A stretch of 64,000 bases of DNA from Myrica gale. Lineage: Eukaryota; Streptophyta; Magnoliopsida; Fagales; Myricaceae. The notes under the pieces were generated by a model. That model did not search any database and had not been told where the DNA came from. It saw only the letters and a program-made list of their open reading frames with translations. Of the stretch, positions 1 through 11,000 are shown piece by piece (position 1 is the first letter of the stretch; each line of letters opens with the position of its first letter). The stretch lies in assembly GCA_963930655.1 (NCBI GenBank), contig OZ005610.1, forward strand, positions 26,312,501-26,376,500. The letters are read 5' to 3'. The translations under genes and the position numbers were made by a program.

Positions 1-415
1 TTAGTGGTTGTCCTTTTTTTTTAAGGAAGTGCAGCCGGCCGAATTTCTTTGAATATCGTGTGGTTCATGACCCCTTAGGCCTGCAGGCTGCATGGATCAA
101 AATCTTAAGCAATCGTGAACCGTCTTAATTAATAAAGGGTGGTGGCTAAAACAAGAAACGAATGTGGTATTAAGATATATGGGTTGCACGAGTGTCATGT
201 TGGCAATGTGTTCCCCTTAAGGTTTGCAGCCTTCCAGCCAGCCAGCGTGAGATATCAAGCTTAGTACAGATCATATGCTTAGTTGTCGGCCCGTGAATCC
301 TACCACTTGCAACCCTCTGATCACCTTGTTGACTTGAAAGTTTCGTGGATAGGATTAAGACTAATTCCACGAGGAGTGGAATCCGTGAGGGGAGAGATGC
401 TGTTTGTGTATCTGT

Positions 416-728
416 CTTGGGTGATGTTCGTTTTGAGAAAAAATGTAGGATTTTAGAGAAGTTGTGAATTTTTATGTTGAATAGTGTTTTATTGGTGTTT
501 GTGTAAAGTGGAGAGAGAAATGATTTGATGTAATTGTTTAATAAAAAAGTATTGGAGTTATGTGAAAAAATATAGAGAGAGAAAATTTATGTTGAATAAA
601 AAATTAAAAAGTTGTTGGAGATTGTGTAAAATGTATTGATTTTTGTGTTTGAATTCTGAATATGTTCGGTGGTAGAATTGTGAATATACTTAGAATCCTG
701 AAAAAATGGTGAAAACGAACATACCAAG
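416..728. mobile_element. MITE-like element, AT-rich interior
   Basis: The ends are imperfect inverted repeats: CTTGG...ATGTTCGTTTT on the left and its complement AAAACGAACAT...CCAAG on the right. The interior is A/T-rich with no coding capacity. No clear target duplication is seen. The class is uncertain. Confidence 0.45.
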
Positions 729-1264
729 ATTGCTATTCTTAATTTTCTGACCTTTTCTTTTCCTTTCTTTTCCCGGAGTGGAATGATGAAGTTTACAGGT
801 AGATTAAAATACAGTTTGGGGGAGGACTGAACCCAGGACAGTGAAGGATTTTAGCCAAAGCCAGCTGTTGATTCTGAAATCTTAAAGCTTGCTAGTAACG
901 TTTAGGTTTAGAATTAATAAAAACAGATATTTCAAGCTCCTTCTAAGTTTTGACTTTGAAACTTCCAATCGAAGGTAATGGCCAGGCTTGGCTTTGATTC
1001 AATTGAAAATATACATTTTGCCGCCGGGGTTTTATGTGGGATGAGGGTAGAGATAGTTCGAGAAGTTGGATCAGATTTTCTATAATCCTCCGCCTGAATT
1101 GCATAGTAAAATTCAGAGAGATTAACACAACAGTTGAACCATACACCATTTAATACTATTTATATTTGTCAGTATAAAATTTCGGACAACATAAATCATA
1201 TAATGAGTTCTACCTATTATGTTTTTCCAGATTAACACAACAAGTGAACTATAATTTAATACTA

Positions 1265-1474
1265 GGGATAAATATAAAATCAGTCTGTGTTGTACACAAA
1301 AATCGTTTTAGTCCCTGTGATATGAAAAATATCAATTTAGTCTCTGATTCTATTTTCGTTTGTTATTGGTCCTCAATCAGAGACTGATTTTATCACTTTT
1401 TGAAATCACATGAAATAAATTAATATTTTTCATATTACAGAGACTAAATCGATTTTTACGTATATCACGTACTC
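1265..1474. mobile_element. MITE with 9-bp target duplication
   Basis: This 210-bp non-coding insert is flanked by the exact 9-bp repeat TTAATACTA (1256-1264 and 1475-1483). The left end reads GGGATAAAT and the body carries inverted copies of a TTTAGTCYCTG motif, so it folds back on itself. It belongs to the same family as the element at 18419-18650, but its right terminus lacks the outermost 17 or so bases of the inverted repeat. The 9-bp duplication fits a Mutator-type (MULE) MITE. Confidence 0.7.
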
Positions 1475-2754
1475 TTAATACTATTACGATGGACGTTAAC
1501 GTTTCAAAAATCTTACCATATATTCTCCCAAAAGGGATCCATCAGCCCGTATGATATCGTGACACGTAAAGAAACCTGAACACTTTTTGCCTGCAAAAAT
1601 AAAAAGTGAAAACGCCTTTGCTTCGGAAATAGCCAACGAGAAAACGCCTTAATTGTCGGCATCACTTTATACTTTTTATATGTATGGCAGAATCTACTGA
1701 TGTGTAAAGACAAATAATTGAGCTCTTGACCTCAGCTATTGTCCACAACACACGTGTCATCTAATTAACCCATTGTTCCGTGTCTTCTTCGACTTGATAC
1801 ACATGAAGTAGGACAAAACTATTACACTTCTCGAAACTTCAATATTTAGTGAGAGAAAAAAAATTGTAATTAGGTGGAATAATTGTGACTCTAAATATAT
1901 ATATATGTCAAATTTTCACTTTATTTATAAATTTTTGGATGAAATTAAAGTGTTCGTCTAGTGGTTAAGTTTTAAAATTTTTGGTGTTACTAAATTTATG
2001 AAATTACAATTATAGTAATTATTTGATTTTATAATAGAGAAGAATTTTATGGGCTCTTAAAATTAGTCTAAGTGCACTTAAATTGACCCGGATAGATTAT
2101 CAAATAAATAAATACATAAACTTTTGGGTTCAGGGTAACAACTCGATGGCATCATAAAAGTATAATTAATTCACATGTCACTGTTTAATAAAATGAGACA
2201 GATGAATCATGTAGGTCCGTTTCCTCATATTGTAAAATAAATAAATAAACAATAAAGTAAGTCATGAATAATTATAAATAATAATGTTCCTTATTAGCCT
2301 TTCAAAAGTGGTGATTACTTTATAAAATTACTTGATCGGAGGCAATTTTGTAATTTTCAACTACTAGAAAAAGGCATATACTTAACCTAAGGAATAACTT
2401 AATCGATAGGACTTCTCAACTAAAAGAGAATATATGAGTAGGACATTAATTTAAGGGAATGCGTGGAGGATTTCAAAAACTCGTGCGTTAATAATTGTAC
2501 TTTAAATTTAAATTATGTCACAGCTCAACTGCCTCTTAGTTGGAGATGATAATTCTTAATATAATATATTATTTTTGTGGGCATTACATATGCAATTACC
2601 TAATAAAGTGGTAGTGATATAACATTCCTATGCATTCCCTTAATTTCAAAGTAAAAAATTAAATAAAGTATGATCAATATGAGATAGAACAAGACAGATA
2701 AATAAAACAAAAAGTCGGCCGCTTGTTTATTGCCGGGAACTTAAAAATATTAAA

Positions 2755-3111
2755 GGAAAAATACAATTTTTCCCACGTGTTTTGTACTTTACACTGTAAA
2801 TTATCATGTTTGAGACATTATACCCATAAACTACTTATCTCTAACACATTGCACCCTTGTCTTTTTTCGTCAAATTAAACATAAATTGACTATTTTTAAA
2901 TGAAATGACGATTATGCCCTAAAAATCAAAATAAAATGAATAACAAGTTACATTTAAGGGTATAATCGTCTTTAAAAAAATGAAGTCAATTTTCGTCTAA
3001 TTTGACGGTAAAAATATATGGAGGCTACAACATGTTATGGGTACAATGTCTCAAAATGTAGTTGTATAGGGTACCAAGCACTAATATATGGGTACAAAAT
3101 GTATTTACCCC
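2755..3111. mobile_element. Fold-back MITE-like element
   Basis: About 357 bp with long imperfect inverted repeats. The right end reads GTATTTACCCC, and its reverse complement resembles the left end. Both arms share strings such as GAGACATT.TACCCATAA and a stretch near CGTCAAATTA. No open reading frame is present. The arms resemble the element at 33284-33924, suggesting one family. Flanks are A/T-rich and no clean duplication can be called. Confidence 0.55.
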
Positions 3112-4403
3112 AAAATTAACCAAGCTTCTGCTTATCAGGCTAAAACATGAGATAGAAATCAAACATTCTAAAGATTCATAATTAACAAGAATTTATGATG
3201 TACATTGTTCTCTAAATTAAGATAGTTAGAAGAATGTCAATTTCTATCTCCAAACTAGTGGTTTAATGTTATCTGGTGCTCCACACTATAAATGTAGTCA
3301 CATTAAGCTCACCAATATACATTATCTTATAGGATGTAACGGTCAATATTATGCCACATAACTAATATTTTATACATTTCAACCGTGTGATCGTACTAAA
3401 AGATGTAATTTTGACGGTTCTGAAGTTTAGCGTGACTAAATTAGTGGATCTAAAATAACATTTGGTCTGTAGTTTGGAGTGGACAACTGATGTTTCCTCC
3501 TATAAATAGTAAGTAACCGGGCTGTAAACCTGAGATTGATAGATTTCCATGCAGGCTGAAATAAAAAAACAGAGGTTCTTGTTTTGGGGATTCGACACTA
3601 GCATTCACCCCATCAGCGGAAAAACGGATCAAGATCAACTGCCTCTTAAGGTTTTGATTGGACTCTTGATTTTACTTTTGGAAAGAATAGATGTTGGGCG
3701 AGGAGATAGCTCTCTGAAAAGTCTAATGGTCGATTTGCATAATTGTATCCACCATCTTTTCATTACATTAAAGGTTTTAGAACAAATTGAGAAACCATAT
3801 GTGACAACAGAGATTATTTGGTTTTGGTCATTTTGAACAGAAGTTTCAATCTTTATAATAATTTGCTAAGCATAGGCGTACGAGCCATAGAAAATCATTT
3901 TTTTCCCACTCTAGACACTGCGCACAAGGAAATGAGGCACAGGAAACATTCAAAACACAATGGAACTCCATGGAATGCAGAAATTTTGGTTGCAATGAGG
4001 TTGTATTGGAGCTGCATAGGATACTTTTTTTCGGTGGGGGCTAGATATTGGTTTGTTTCTGGGTTTCTGTCAAGGATGTTTTGTCCTGATAACCTGGTTA
4101 GGTATGTGTCGATTGAGTTTGAAGGTTGTGTTGTTTCTCTGTAGTCTTTGCTGTGAGGAGGTAAAGGGAGGACAACCCCCTGTTCTTTTGGGAAGCATTT
4201 TGGTATTGATTGAAGTTTTACTTATCTTAAAGAAGAGAGAAAAGGGGGGAAAACAAATTCAGAAAATGGAGTTTAAAATGTCTACTTTGTACTCATTCTA
4301 TTACGATTCGATCTATGTACAGAGTGGTTGAAATGGAAAACTATTGGAATCCTTTGGCATATCCTCTGAAAATTTGGATGCCTTACAGGATTAGACAAAT
4401 GCT
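3112..4403. other. Intergenic, no gene recognised
   Basis: Several short overlapping open frames occur around 3549-4566 on the plus strand. None resembles a known family, and the last overlaps the 3' end of the DUF241 gene antisense. The rest of 1-2754 outside the two MITEs is likewise A/T-rich with nothing I can identify. Confidence 0.5.
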
Positions 4404-5279
4404 CTACTGGGATATTATATTCAAAACAGAGGTTCTGGTTTTAATCAAGCGCCTAAACACACACTCCAAACCATTCTCTAGGTCCTCAATGCTAATCTCC
4501 AGATCCCCCAATCTTTTATATGCAATTTCTGTCTTCTCAGCATCAAGCCCCTCATTTGAGGCGTAACGCAGGGCAGCATCAACAACTCCCATCTCATTCA
4601 CTTCTTTTTGCTTCTCTTCGCATGCTACTACACCCCTGTGCATCAACTTCGAGACCAGTGACCACCCAGTCGGCTTTGGCTTTGGCACTGGCGTTGTCAA
4701 GAACAGCAAGAGGGATTGAAAGAGAGAAACATTCATTGCGCAAACTTCTCTAAGCACCTGAATCAGCGCAGAAAGATGGTGATCTAGATCTAGTACTGGT
4801 GATAAAGCCCATTTGTTCTCCATTTTCTTGAGTGTCGTGATTAACTTCCTGGCATCCTTCTTCATTTTCTTTCTGAAGCAAGTGTAGTCGTTGATGCTGC
4901 TCTCAATGCTGCTTGAATCTCCCTTTCTTCTTCGGAAAGTAGACTGAAGAACTCGAACATATTCCTTGATTTGCAACAAGAAGTCTCTTGTAATGCCACA
5001 GATGTCCAGCAGCCTTACAGATCCATCCAACAATTCCTCGACGAAGTTCTCGTTTTGATGATGAGAAAGGACTTGCTGGGTCGATGACATATTGAGAAAC
5101 TCATCCATGCATCTGTACAAATCGTCTAGACCTGCTAGACCGTTGCGAATCGACTCTGATGTAGATGTAGACATTGCCCCCCATGTTTTGAGCCTGTTTA
5201 GCTCTTCTTCGAGTCTCTGAGTTGTAGGATGAGATCTGGAAGGAAAGCTAATAGATCGAACATGATATTTCCCAGACAT
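4404..5279 (-). CDS. DUF241 family protein, copy A (intact)
   Basis: Intronless gene for a 291-residue protein of the plant DUF241 family (PF03087), whose biochemical role is unknown. The family hallmark near the N terminus, HVRSISFPSRSHP, is present. It is followed by the helical region with the STQQVL and LLDICGITRD motifs, the basic RRRKGDSSSIESS segment and the C-terminal WSLVSKLMH block, ending in SVLNIISQ. I chose the ATG at 5279 rather than the in-frame ATG at 5345. A TATA box sits at 5360-5369, so the upstream ATG would lie at or before the transcription start, and the 5279 start matches the paralogue at 8900. It is the right-hand relative of a three-member tandem cluster with 8018-8900 and 11001-11918. 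Confidence 0.88.
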   Translation of the reverse strand: MSGKYHVRSISFPSRSHPTTQRLEEELNRLKTWGAMSTSTSESIRNGLAGLDDLYRCMDEFLNMSSTQQVLSHHQNENFVEELLDGSVRLLDICGITRDFLLQIKEYVRVLQSTFRRRKGDSSSIESSINDYTCFRKKMKKDARKLITTLKKMENKWALSPVLDLDHHLSALIQVLREVCAMNVSLFQSLLLFLTTPVPKPKPTGWSLVSKLMHRGVVACEEKQKEVNEMGVVDAALRYASNEGLDAEKTEIAYKRLGDLEISIEDLENGLECVFRRLIKTRTSVLNIISQ

Positions 5280-5359
5280 GGCTACTTTTTTCGTTCCTTC
5301 TAGTTTTAGACAGTTCTGAACTTTGTTTGAGGTGCTTCTACCCATTCTCTCCGAGTCTC

Positions 5360-5369
5360 TTTATATAGG
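5360..5369 (-). promoter_or_regulatory. TATA box of DUF241 copy A
   Basis: On the minus strand the sequence reads CCTATATAAAG about 80 bases before the chosen start codon. The equivalent CCTATATATAG is found before the second DUF241 copy, so promoter and coding region were duplicated together. Confidence 0.6.
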
Positions 5370-6606
5370 AACATGCGCTGAGACACTACTGTTCACGTCG
5401 ATGTGATCAACATGTGGTGCCAGAGTGGGCTTTCCTTGGTATTCGGTGACCTGTGCAGTGAGGTGTCCTGGTATTTTGTCACTTTGTGAACTTGTGAGGC
5501 AAGAAACAAGATCACCCAAACTTGCCTCCCCTGCTGCCACATTATCCTCCATTTTTTACGTATTTTATTGAAGCTTCTGCACCTTCAAAGATGTGCCCTG
5601 TCTGGGTTGTATCAACGACCAAAAAACTTGCTCTGCACACTGGATTAAACAAAACCTTTTTGACAGCTCGAGATCCAGAGCTATTGAGATTAAAAAAACG
5701 TTCAATAATTATTAGTTTATTGGTTATTGATCATAATTCCAAGATCATTAGTTATCATGGGTGCTCGCTCTATCATCGATGCTAAAAATATTGTATTTCA
5801 GAATTGTGTACACGGATGGCCCCTTGCATTCTACTGACACTGTGCAATTTATCTAGAAGTCGCCATATTCATCTCCTAGTCCTCCATTTTCAAAAGGCAT
5901 GCAACGGTAGGTAGTACACGTATCATGCCCGTTATGGTTACGCGTGTGATACTAATAATCTTTAGGTGTCAGTTCCCAGACAGTGCTCCAGGATTAGGCA
6001 TGTGGCTGCTGGAACAGGTGTCCTGTCCGATCTCATCCAACGGGGCGGGGGAAGCAATAAATCGAGTTTACTCCCATAAAGTCCTCCAACGAATAATGAT
6101 ATGACGTGCGTGCTTACGCGGCATCTGAACAGAGTTTACTGCCATAAAAAGCAAGATCTGAAAGCTTTTTCTCTTTTCCGACCTTTTGTAAATAGAAGAG
6201 AAACCGCCAAGAAAAAAAATGGAAGAGAAACCCTTCATACCGTAGTAATGGCTGAAAAGATAAGAAACGCTAGGCATCCCGCTCCCGTCCCGGCACGCGT
6301 TTCGCTGGCTGACGTGGAGCGGGGCCAGCATTGAAAGAAAATTGATGGGATTTGAGAAATAAAGGCAGAATATTGAATAAAAACAAAAGAGGGGAAACAA
6401 AGAAACTGAAAAGTAACAAAAAAAGCCCCATTTTTTTGTTTTGTCTTTTTGCCCTGGAAGGAGTTGATGCTTGTGTACTCGCCAAGAATCCAAGTCGATA
6501 ATGAATTCATGCTCCAGCCCTGTGCCTCTGTCTTCATGTCACTGAAACGCTCCTTTACCAAACAGAAAAAAGTACACCCTTTTTCTTCTTTCAATTTGTA
6601 CACATT
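5370..6606. other. Intergenic upstream of DUF241 copy A
   Basis: This probably includes the promoter of the DUF241 gene. Part of 5380-5570 resembles 9000-9260, as expected if the duplication unit extends upstream of the coding region. No gene is recognised in either strand. Confidence 0.5.
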
Positions 6607-6622
6607 GATTAAGTTAACATTT
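6607..6622. repeat. Target-site duplication, left copy
   Basis: GATTAAGTTAACATTT, 16 bp, is repeated exactly at 6985-7000 and brackets the retroposon at 6623-6984. Confidence 0.85.
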
Positions 6623-6984
6623 TCGCCCGTTTGGGTCTGTCCCTCTGTTTAGGACTTGTTGTTGGTTTTGGTCTGTCGTCGTCTGTCCGCCCCTTCCGTG
6701 GGCTTATCCGAGTCCTTGTGACTCTTTTTCGACCCTTTATTGGGTCTTGCTACGCGTCGTTTGTGGCGCTTTACCGGCTTGTCCAAGTCCTAGTAGCTCT
6801 GTCTACTATGTCCGGCCATCACTCCCTCTGCCCTGCAAGGAGTTCATAGTGGTTCCTCTGATCCGTCCGAGGGTCTCGCTGGTCTGTCTGTCTTGTTGTT
6901 TGTCATGTTTGTTTTATCAATCCAGTTCGTAGTTGTTTTTTATTTTTAAGCTATAAAAAAAAGAATCGCATGACAAAAAAAAAA
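6623..6984 (+). mobile_element. Non-LTR retroposon (truncated LINE or SINE)
   Basis: A 362-bp insert bracketed by an exact 16-bp duplication and ending on the plus strand in two A-runs (around 6954-6963 and 6975-6984). This is the signature of target-primed reverse transcription. The body is richer in G/C and T than its surroundings and contains an imperfect internal duplication of a YTTRTCCRAGTCCT-like segment. I see no convincing polymerase III A and B boxes, so a 5'-truncated LINE 3' end is somewhat more likely than a SINE. Confidence 0.75.
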
Positions 6985-7000
6985 GATTAAGTTAACATTT
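6985..7000. repeat. Target-site duplication, right copy
   Basis: Exact copy of 6607-6622, directly after the A-rich tail. Confidence 0.85.
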
Positions 7001-8017
7001 AACACCAACCCATGAAAAAGATATGAGAGGTGATACTTATTTCTTTTTCCTGATTGTCGAAATAAAACAGCTCTGCGAGCAATTTACCACATAAGTTTTT
7101 GGTTGCGTTTACTAGTATAACACGTGTACGTTTCAGTGATGAAGATCTATTTTGTGGCTGATCTTGTGGTTGATCATTGAAAGTAAGGAGTACTCCTGGA
7201 AGTTTGACCACAACTGTCAGCATTTCATCCTAAACATGTGAGTTCTGATATCAAGATTCTTTTTATTTCTTAGGATCATCTTGTTTTGCAATTGGAACCT
7301 TGTATCAGAAGCACAAAATTAAATAGGTTTTGTGGTTCACATACAATTGTTGATCCTTTGCTTTAAATTTTTTGACATTTATTTTTCAGCTGAGACATGG
7401 TGATAGCAGACAAGACTGTTTCAATATTCTAGGAATGTGTCACTTATCACTTATGAGACATAGGTAGTATGCCATTTTTGTATTCTTTCAGTCCCACCTA
7501 GTGCACAACCCCTGTACCTTCGGGTGTTGTCTGTTACTTTCCTAATCAATTCTTACTTAGAACAAACTTCTCCGGTGTTATTGTTTTGTCCTGCATTTAG
7601 TTATTATTAGAGAATTTAGTCATGGAAAACTCAAGCAATTCACTGTTTTCTTTTTCCCTCTTTCTTGGTGGATTTGTGACTAAATGAGAGAAGGAAAAAT
7701 GCTGGGGAAGAAGAAGAAGGGTCTGGAATATGTCTCTACAGCGAAATGGAAAGCAGTAAAGGCTAATGGAGAAGGAAAGACAGAAGAAGGGAAGAGGTCC
7801 CTTTTATTTGCGAGTGACAATGAGTAGTGCTAGCTGTTCACATGTTTTTTTTTCTTTTCTCTTTTGCATTTTGCATCATATTAATTGAAGTTTATTATGT
7901 TTGAATTTCCATCGTTATTATGTTTTTCGCCCTTTTCTTTTCGTCTCTCTTTTTGATGGATTGGTGTTAAATTTTAATTTTATAGGCTGTTCGGTTAATG
8001 TGTTTTGCTCTGGAAGG
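7001..8017. other. Intergenic, no gene recognised
   Basis: A/T-rich non-coding DNA between the retroposon and the truncated end of DUF241 copy B. The C-terminal coding part of copy B, expected here from comparison with copy A, is absent. Confidence 0.5.
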
Positions 8018-8900
8018 ACTTGTTGAGACCAGTGACCACCCAGAAGCCTTTGGCCTCGACACTGGCGCTGTCAAGAACAGCAAGAGGGATTGAAAGATGG
8101 ATACATTCATCGAACATACTTCTCTAAGCACCCGAATCACCGCGGAGAGGAGTTGATCTTGATGTGAGACGTCCGGTGATTCCGCACGAGGTCGGTTATT
8201 GTGTGAGTGTGTGAGTGGACAAATGAGATTAGAAGTTGAGAAATCTAATACTGAAAAAATGACACGTCATTTAATGAAACCGGGTCGGTTTCGCGGGTCG
8301 TGTGCGTGACCCGGTTTCATTAAATGACGTGACATTTTTTTCAGCCATTAGATTTCTCAACTTCTAACCTCACCCGTCCACTCACACACTCACACAGTAA
8401 CTTAATCACACAATAACTTTTGCCGATTCCGCAAATAGATTTTCCATTTGCTTTAAAGCCGTGATCAGCTTCTTGGCATCCCTTTTCATTTTCTTTCTGA
8501 AGCAAGTGTAGCTGTTGATGCTACTTTCAATGCTTAAATCTCTCTTTCGTCTTCGGAGAGCAGATTGAAGAGCTCGAACATGTACCTTAATTTGCAACAT
8601 AATTTCCCTTGTAATGCCACAGATGTCCAAAACCCTTACAGAACCATCCAGCAGTTCCTCGACGTACTTCTCGTGTAGATGTTGAGGAAGAACTTGCTGG
8701 GTCGACGACATATTGAGAAGGTCATCCATGCATCTGTACAACTCGTCTAGACCAAGTAGACCGTTGCAAATTGACTCAGATGTCGATGAAGATGTTTCCT
8801 CCCATGTTTTGAGCTTGTTCAACTCTTCTTCAACTCTAAGAGTGCTGGGATGGGATCTGGAAGCCAAGCTAATAGATCGAACATGGTATTTACCAGCCAT
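8018..8900 (-). pseudogene. DUF241 family, copy B, disrupted by a MITE
   Basis: Closely related to copy A. It starts at the ATG at 8900 with the same HVRSIS..SRSHP hallmark. The frame is open for about 155 codons, then runs into a 238-bp transposon (8187-8424) and stops at 8406. Beyond the transposon the homology resumes (8020-8177, encoding a relative of the PVPKPKPTGWSLVS block of copy A) and then ends. About the last 70 to 80 codons are therefore missing. Removing the insert and one copy of its 9-bp duplication restores gap-free alignment to copy A across the junction. A TATA box lies at 8969-8980, so a truncated transcript is possible. I regard it as a pseudogene; a shortened functional protein cannot be excluded. 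Confidence 0.85.
8187..8424. mobile_element. 238-bp MITE inside DUF241 copy B
   Basis: Flanked by the exact 9-bp duplication GATTCCGCA (8178-8186 and 8425-8433). The two halves are long imperfect inverted repeats sharing GTTATTGTGTGA near the tips, then GTGTGAGTGGAC, TTAGAAGTTGAGAAATCTAA and TTTAATGAAACCGGGTC toward the centre. It is non-coding. The 9-bp duplication points to a Mutator-type (MULE) MITE. Confidence 0.85.
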
Positions 8901-8968
8901 GGTTGCTCTTGTTTTCCTTTCTGCTTCTTTTGTTTTGGTTTGAAGTGCTTCTAGCAATTCGAAAATCC

Positions 8969-8980
8969 TCTATATATAGG
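8969..8980 (-). promoter_or_regulatory. TATA box of DUF241 copy B
   Basis: The minus strand reads CCTATATATAGAGG about 70 bases before the ATG at 8900, matching the arrangement at copy A. Confidence 0.55.
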
Positions 8981-11000
8981 AACATTCACAGAGACGAAAA
9001 AGAGACAGGTCTGCACCCGTCAGTGCGACCATCATGTGGAGCCAGAGTGGGCTTTCCTCTGTATTAGGTTGCCTGTCACAGCTCCGGCCAGCAAAGCTTC
9101 AATCATTTGTTAATAATTTAGGCCTAGAGGGTTGTGAGATCATCACAAGGCGTCGAAGTATTTCGCCATTGTTTATGTTTGTGATGCATCATGCAAGAAA
9201 CCAAAATAGTCATCACCCACTTTGCCTCCCCTACTGCCACATTACCTTCCATTTTCGAGTATAAAAATGAACCTGCTGCTGCGCTGCACCCTCAAAGATG
9301 TGCCTTGTCTGGCTTGTCTCAATGGGAAGAACCTTGCTCTACACAAGTTACTAGACAACGGATTTAGAGAGATCGAGATCCAGATGTGACGGAGATGAAA
9401 TGTATAACAATCGATAAGAACAGAGCTCAAATTACGTCAATGGTTATCAATACTAACTTCCTATTAATTGTTTGCACGAGTGGCCTGTCCTTTTTATGTC
9501 TCCCTCATATTCACCTAACTCTACACAATTTATCAAGTAATTCTCTTGTCCTCGATTTCCTCAGTAATCAAGAGGTACGCAAATGTAGGACACTCATCAT
9601 GCAGGTTTTCGTTACGCGTGTGCTGCTAAGGATCTTTGGATATTCTGAAAATCAGAGCACTAGGATTTGTCATGTGGTTGCTGGGACAGCGGTGCACTCT
9701 CAGCGACATGACGTGGCCTGGAGTTGAAGCTTGCAAGAGACACCAGCCATGAAATCAACTTAACAGAGTCGTTCCAGAAATGCGCCAATTACTCCTTTTG
9801 TTTTCGTTTCCAAAAGAACCATGAACTTCAAGAATCAATGGCTGGAGTATTATACTTTTGAGAAAGTTGTGTTTGATGCTCCTATGTAAGAAAAGATATT
9901 CTTGTGAACAAATATACTAGGGTTTCGAGCACTTTTCCCCTATAAGAAAAAGATTAGCGTGATTTTACCTATAAGAAAACCCCATTAGACTAACCCTTTT
10001 AGGTTGAATGTGAGTTGGCTATGCCAATGATTATTGTGTCATTTTACTTGTAAAATGGTTAAGTGCTCAAGGGTGTTAAGTTACCCTTTTGCTTGTTTTG
10101 GACTTACTGTATATCTTGCTTTTTGGGATTAATTAAACAATAACTAAGAATTACATACATATATATATATATATATATGAGATAATTATTTTTTTTTATT
10201 TTTTTTATGAAGGACGGCGGAACGTCCGAAATTTATTAAAATGTCCTCACGTGTGGCGGAGGAAAACCGTGGTAACAAACAACTTGACCGGCTACAATGA
10301 ACCACCAAAAGCCAAGCTAAAATCTACTAAGACCAGGCCAAAAACACAAAAAAAAAAAAAAAAAAAAAAACCACAAAACAACAACTAAAAAAAAGCTAGG
10401 AAATTCTCAAATAAGGCATACTGAGTTTATCAGTTCGAAGTAAACCACGTAATCTCAAAGGGACATCCGCCATGTATATCCAGATCCATTAATTTGACTT
10501 CTGGCTTGAATGGTGACTCAATACTCTGTACCTGATCTTAATAGTTTCATAGAAAGATAGCCTCACAAGGCACATATTGGTTCGTTGAAGGCTCAAAAGC
10601 TCTGCTAGCTATGCCTACGACACATTTTAGTTACCAAAAATGGAGACCTCATCATTTTGAAGGTGTGCCTACCCCATTCCCCAGCTCCCCGGAAGTGGCA
10701 AATCACTCTTTCATTTGTCTCAGCATGGATATTCCCTTTACAGACAGATATACACGGCTTCCCACTTCCCCAGACACAACATGCTACGTGAAGCACGAGA
10801 GTTTTGAATCGATGCAGATTCTGCATATGCATTGAATAACAAAGATATACAAATTTGGTACAAAAGTGAGAAACTGAATCGTGAATCCCGCTCTATATAT
10901 ACTTTTTGATAAACGTGAACTCATATACAAATATGGTTTGGCAAAATGTGGATACTATGGCGGCCATTCTATAAGACGTACAAATATTTGATTGCCCTTA
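8981..11000. other. Intergenic with low-complexity tracts
   Basis: The first 250 bases resemble the upstream region of copy A. An (AT)n run lies at about 10158-10178 and a 23-base A-run at 10348-10370. The segment 10185-10260 starts T-rich and, on the minus strand, reads TTTAATAAATTTCGG then A-rich sequence, resembling the 3' end of a LINE, but no target duplication could be found. No gene is recognised. Confidence 0.4.

Noticed and set aside
6068-6603. Overlapping open frames of 70-140 codons between DUF241 copies A and B
   Set aside because: Low-complexity Phe/Lys/Ser-rich readings in overlapping frames; no recognised domain.
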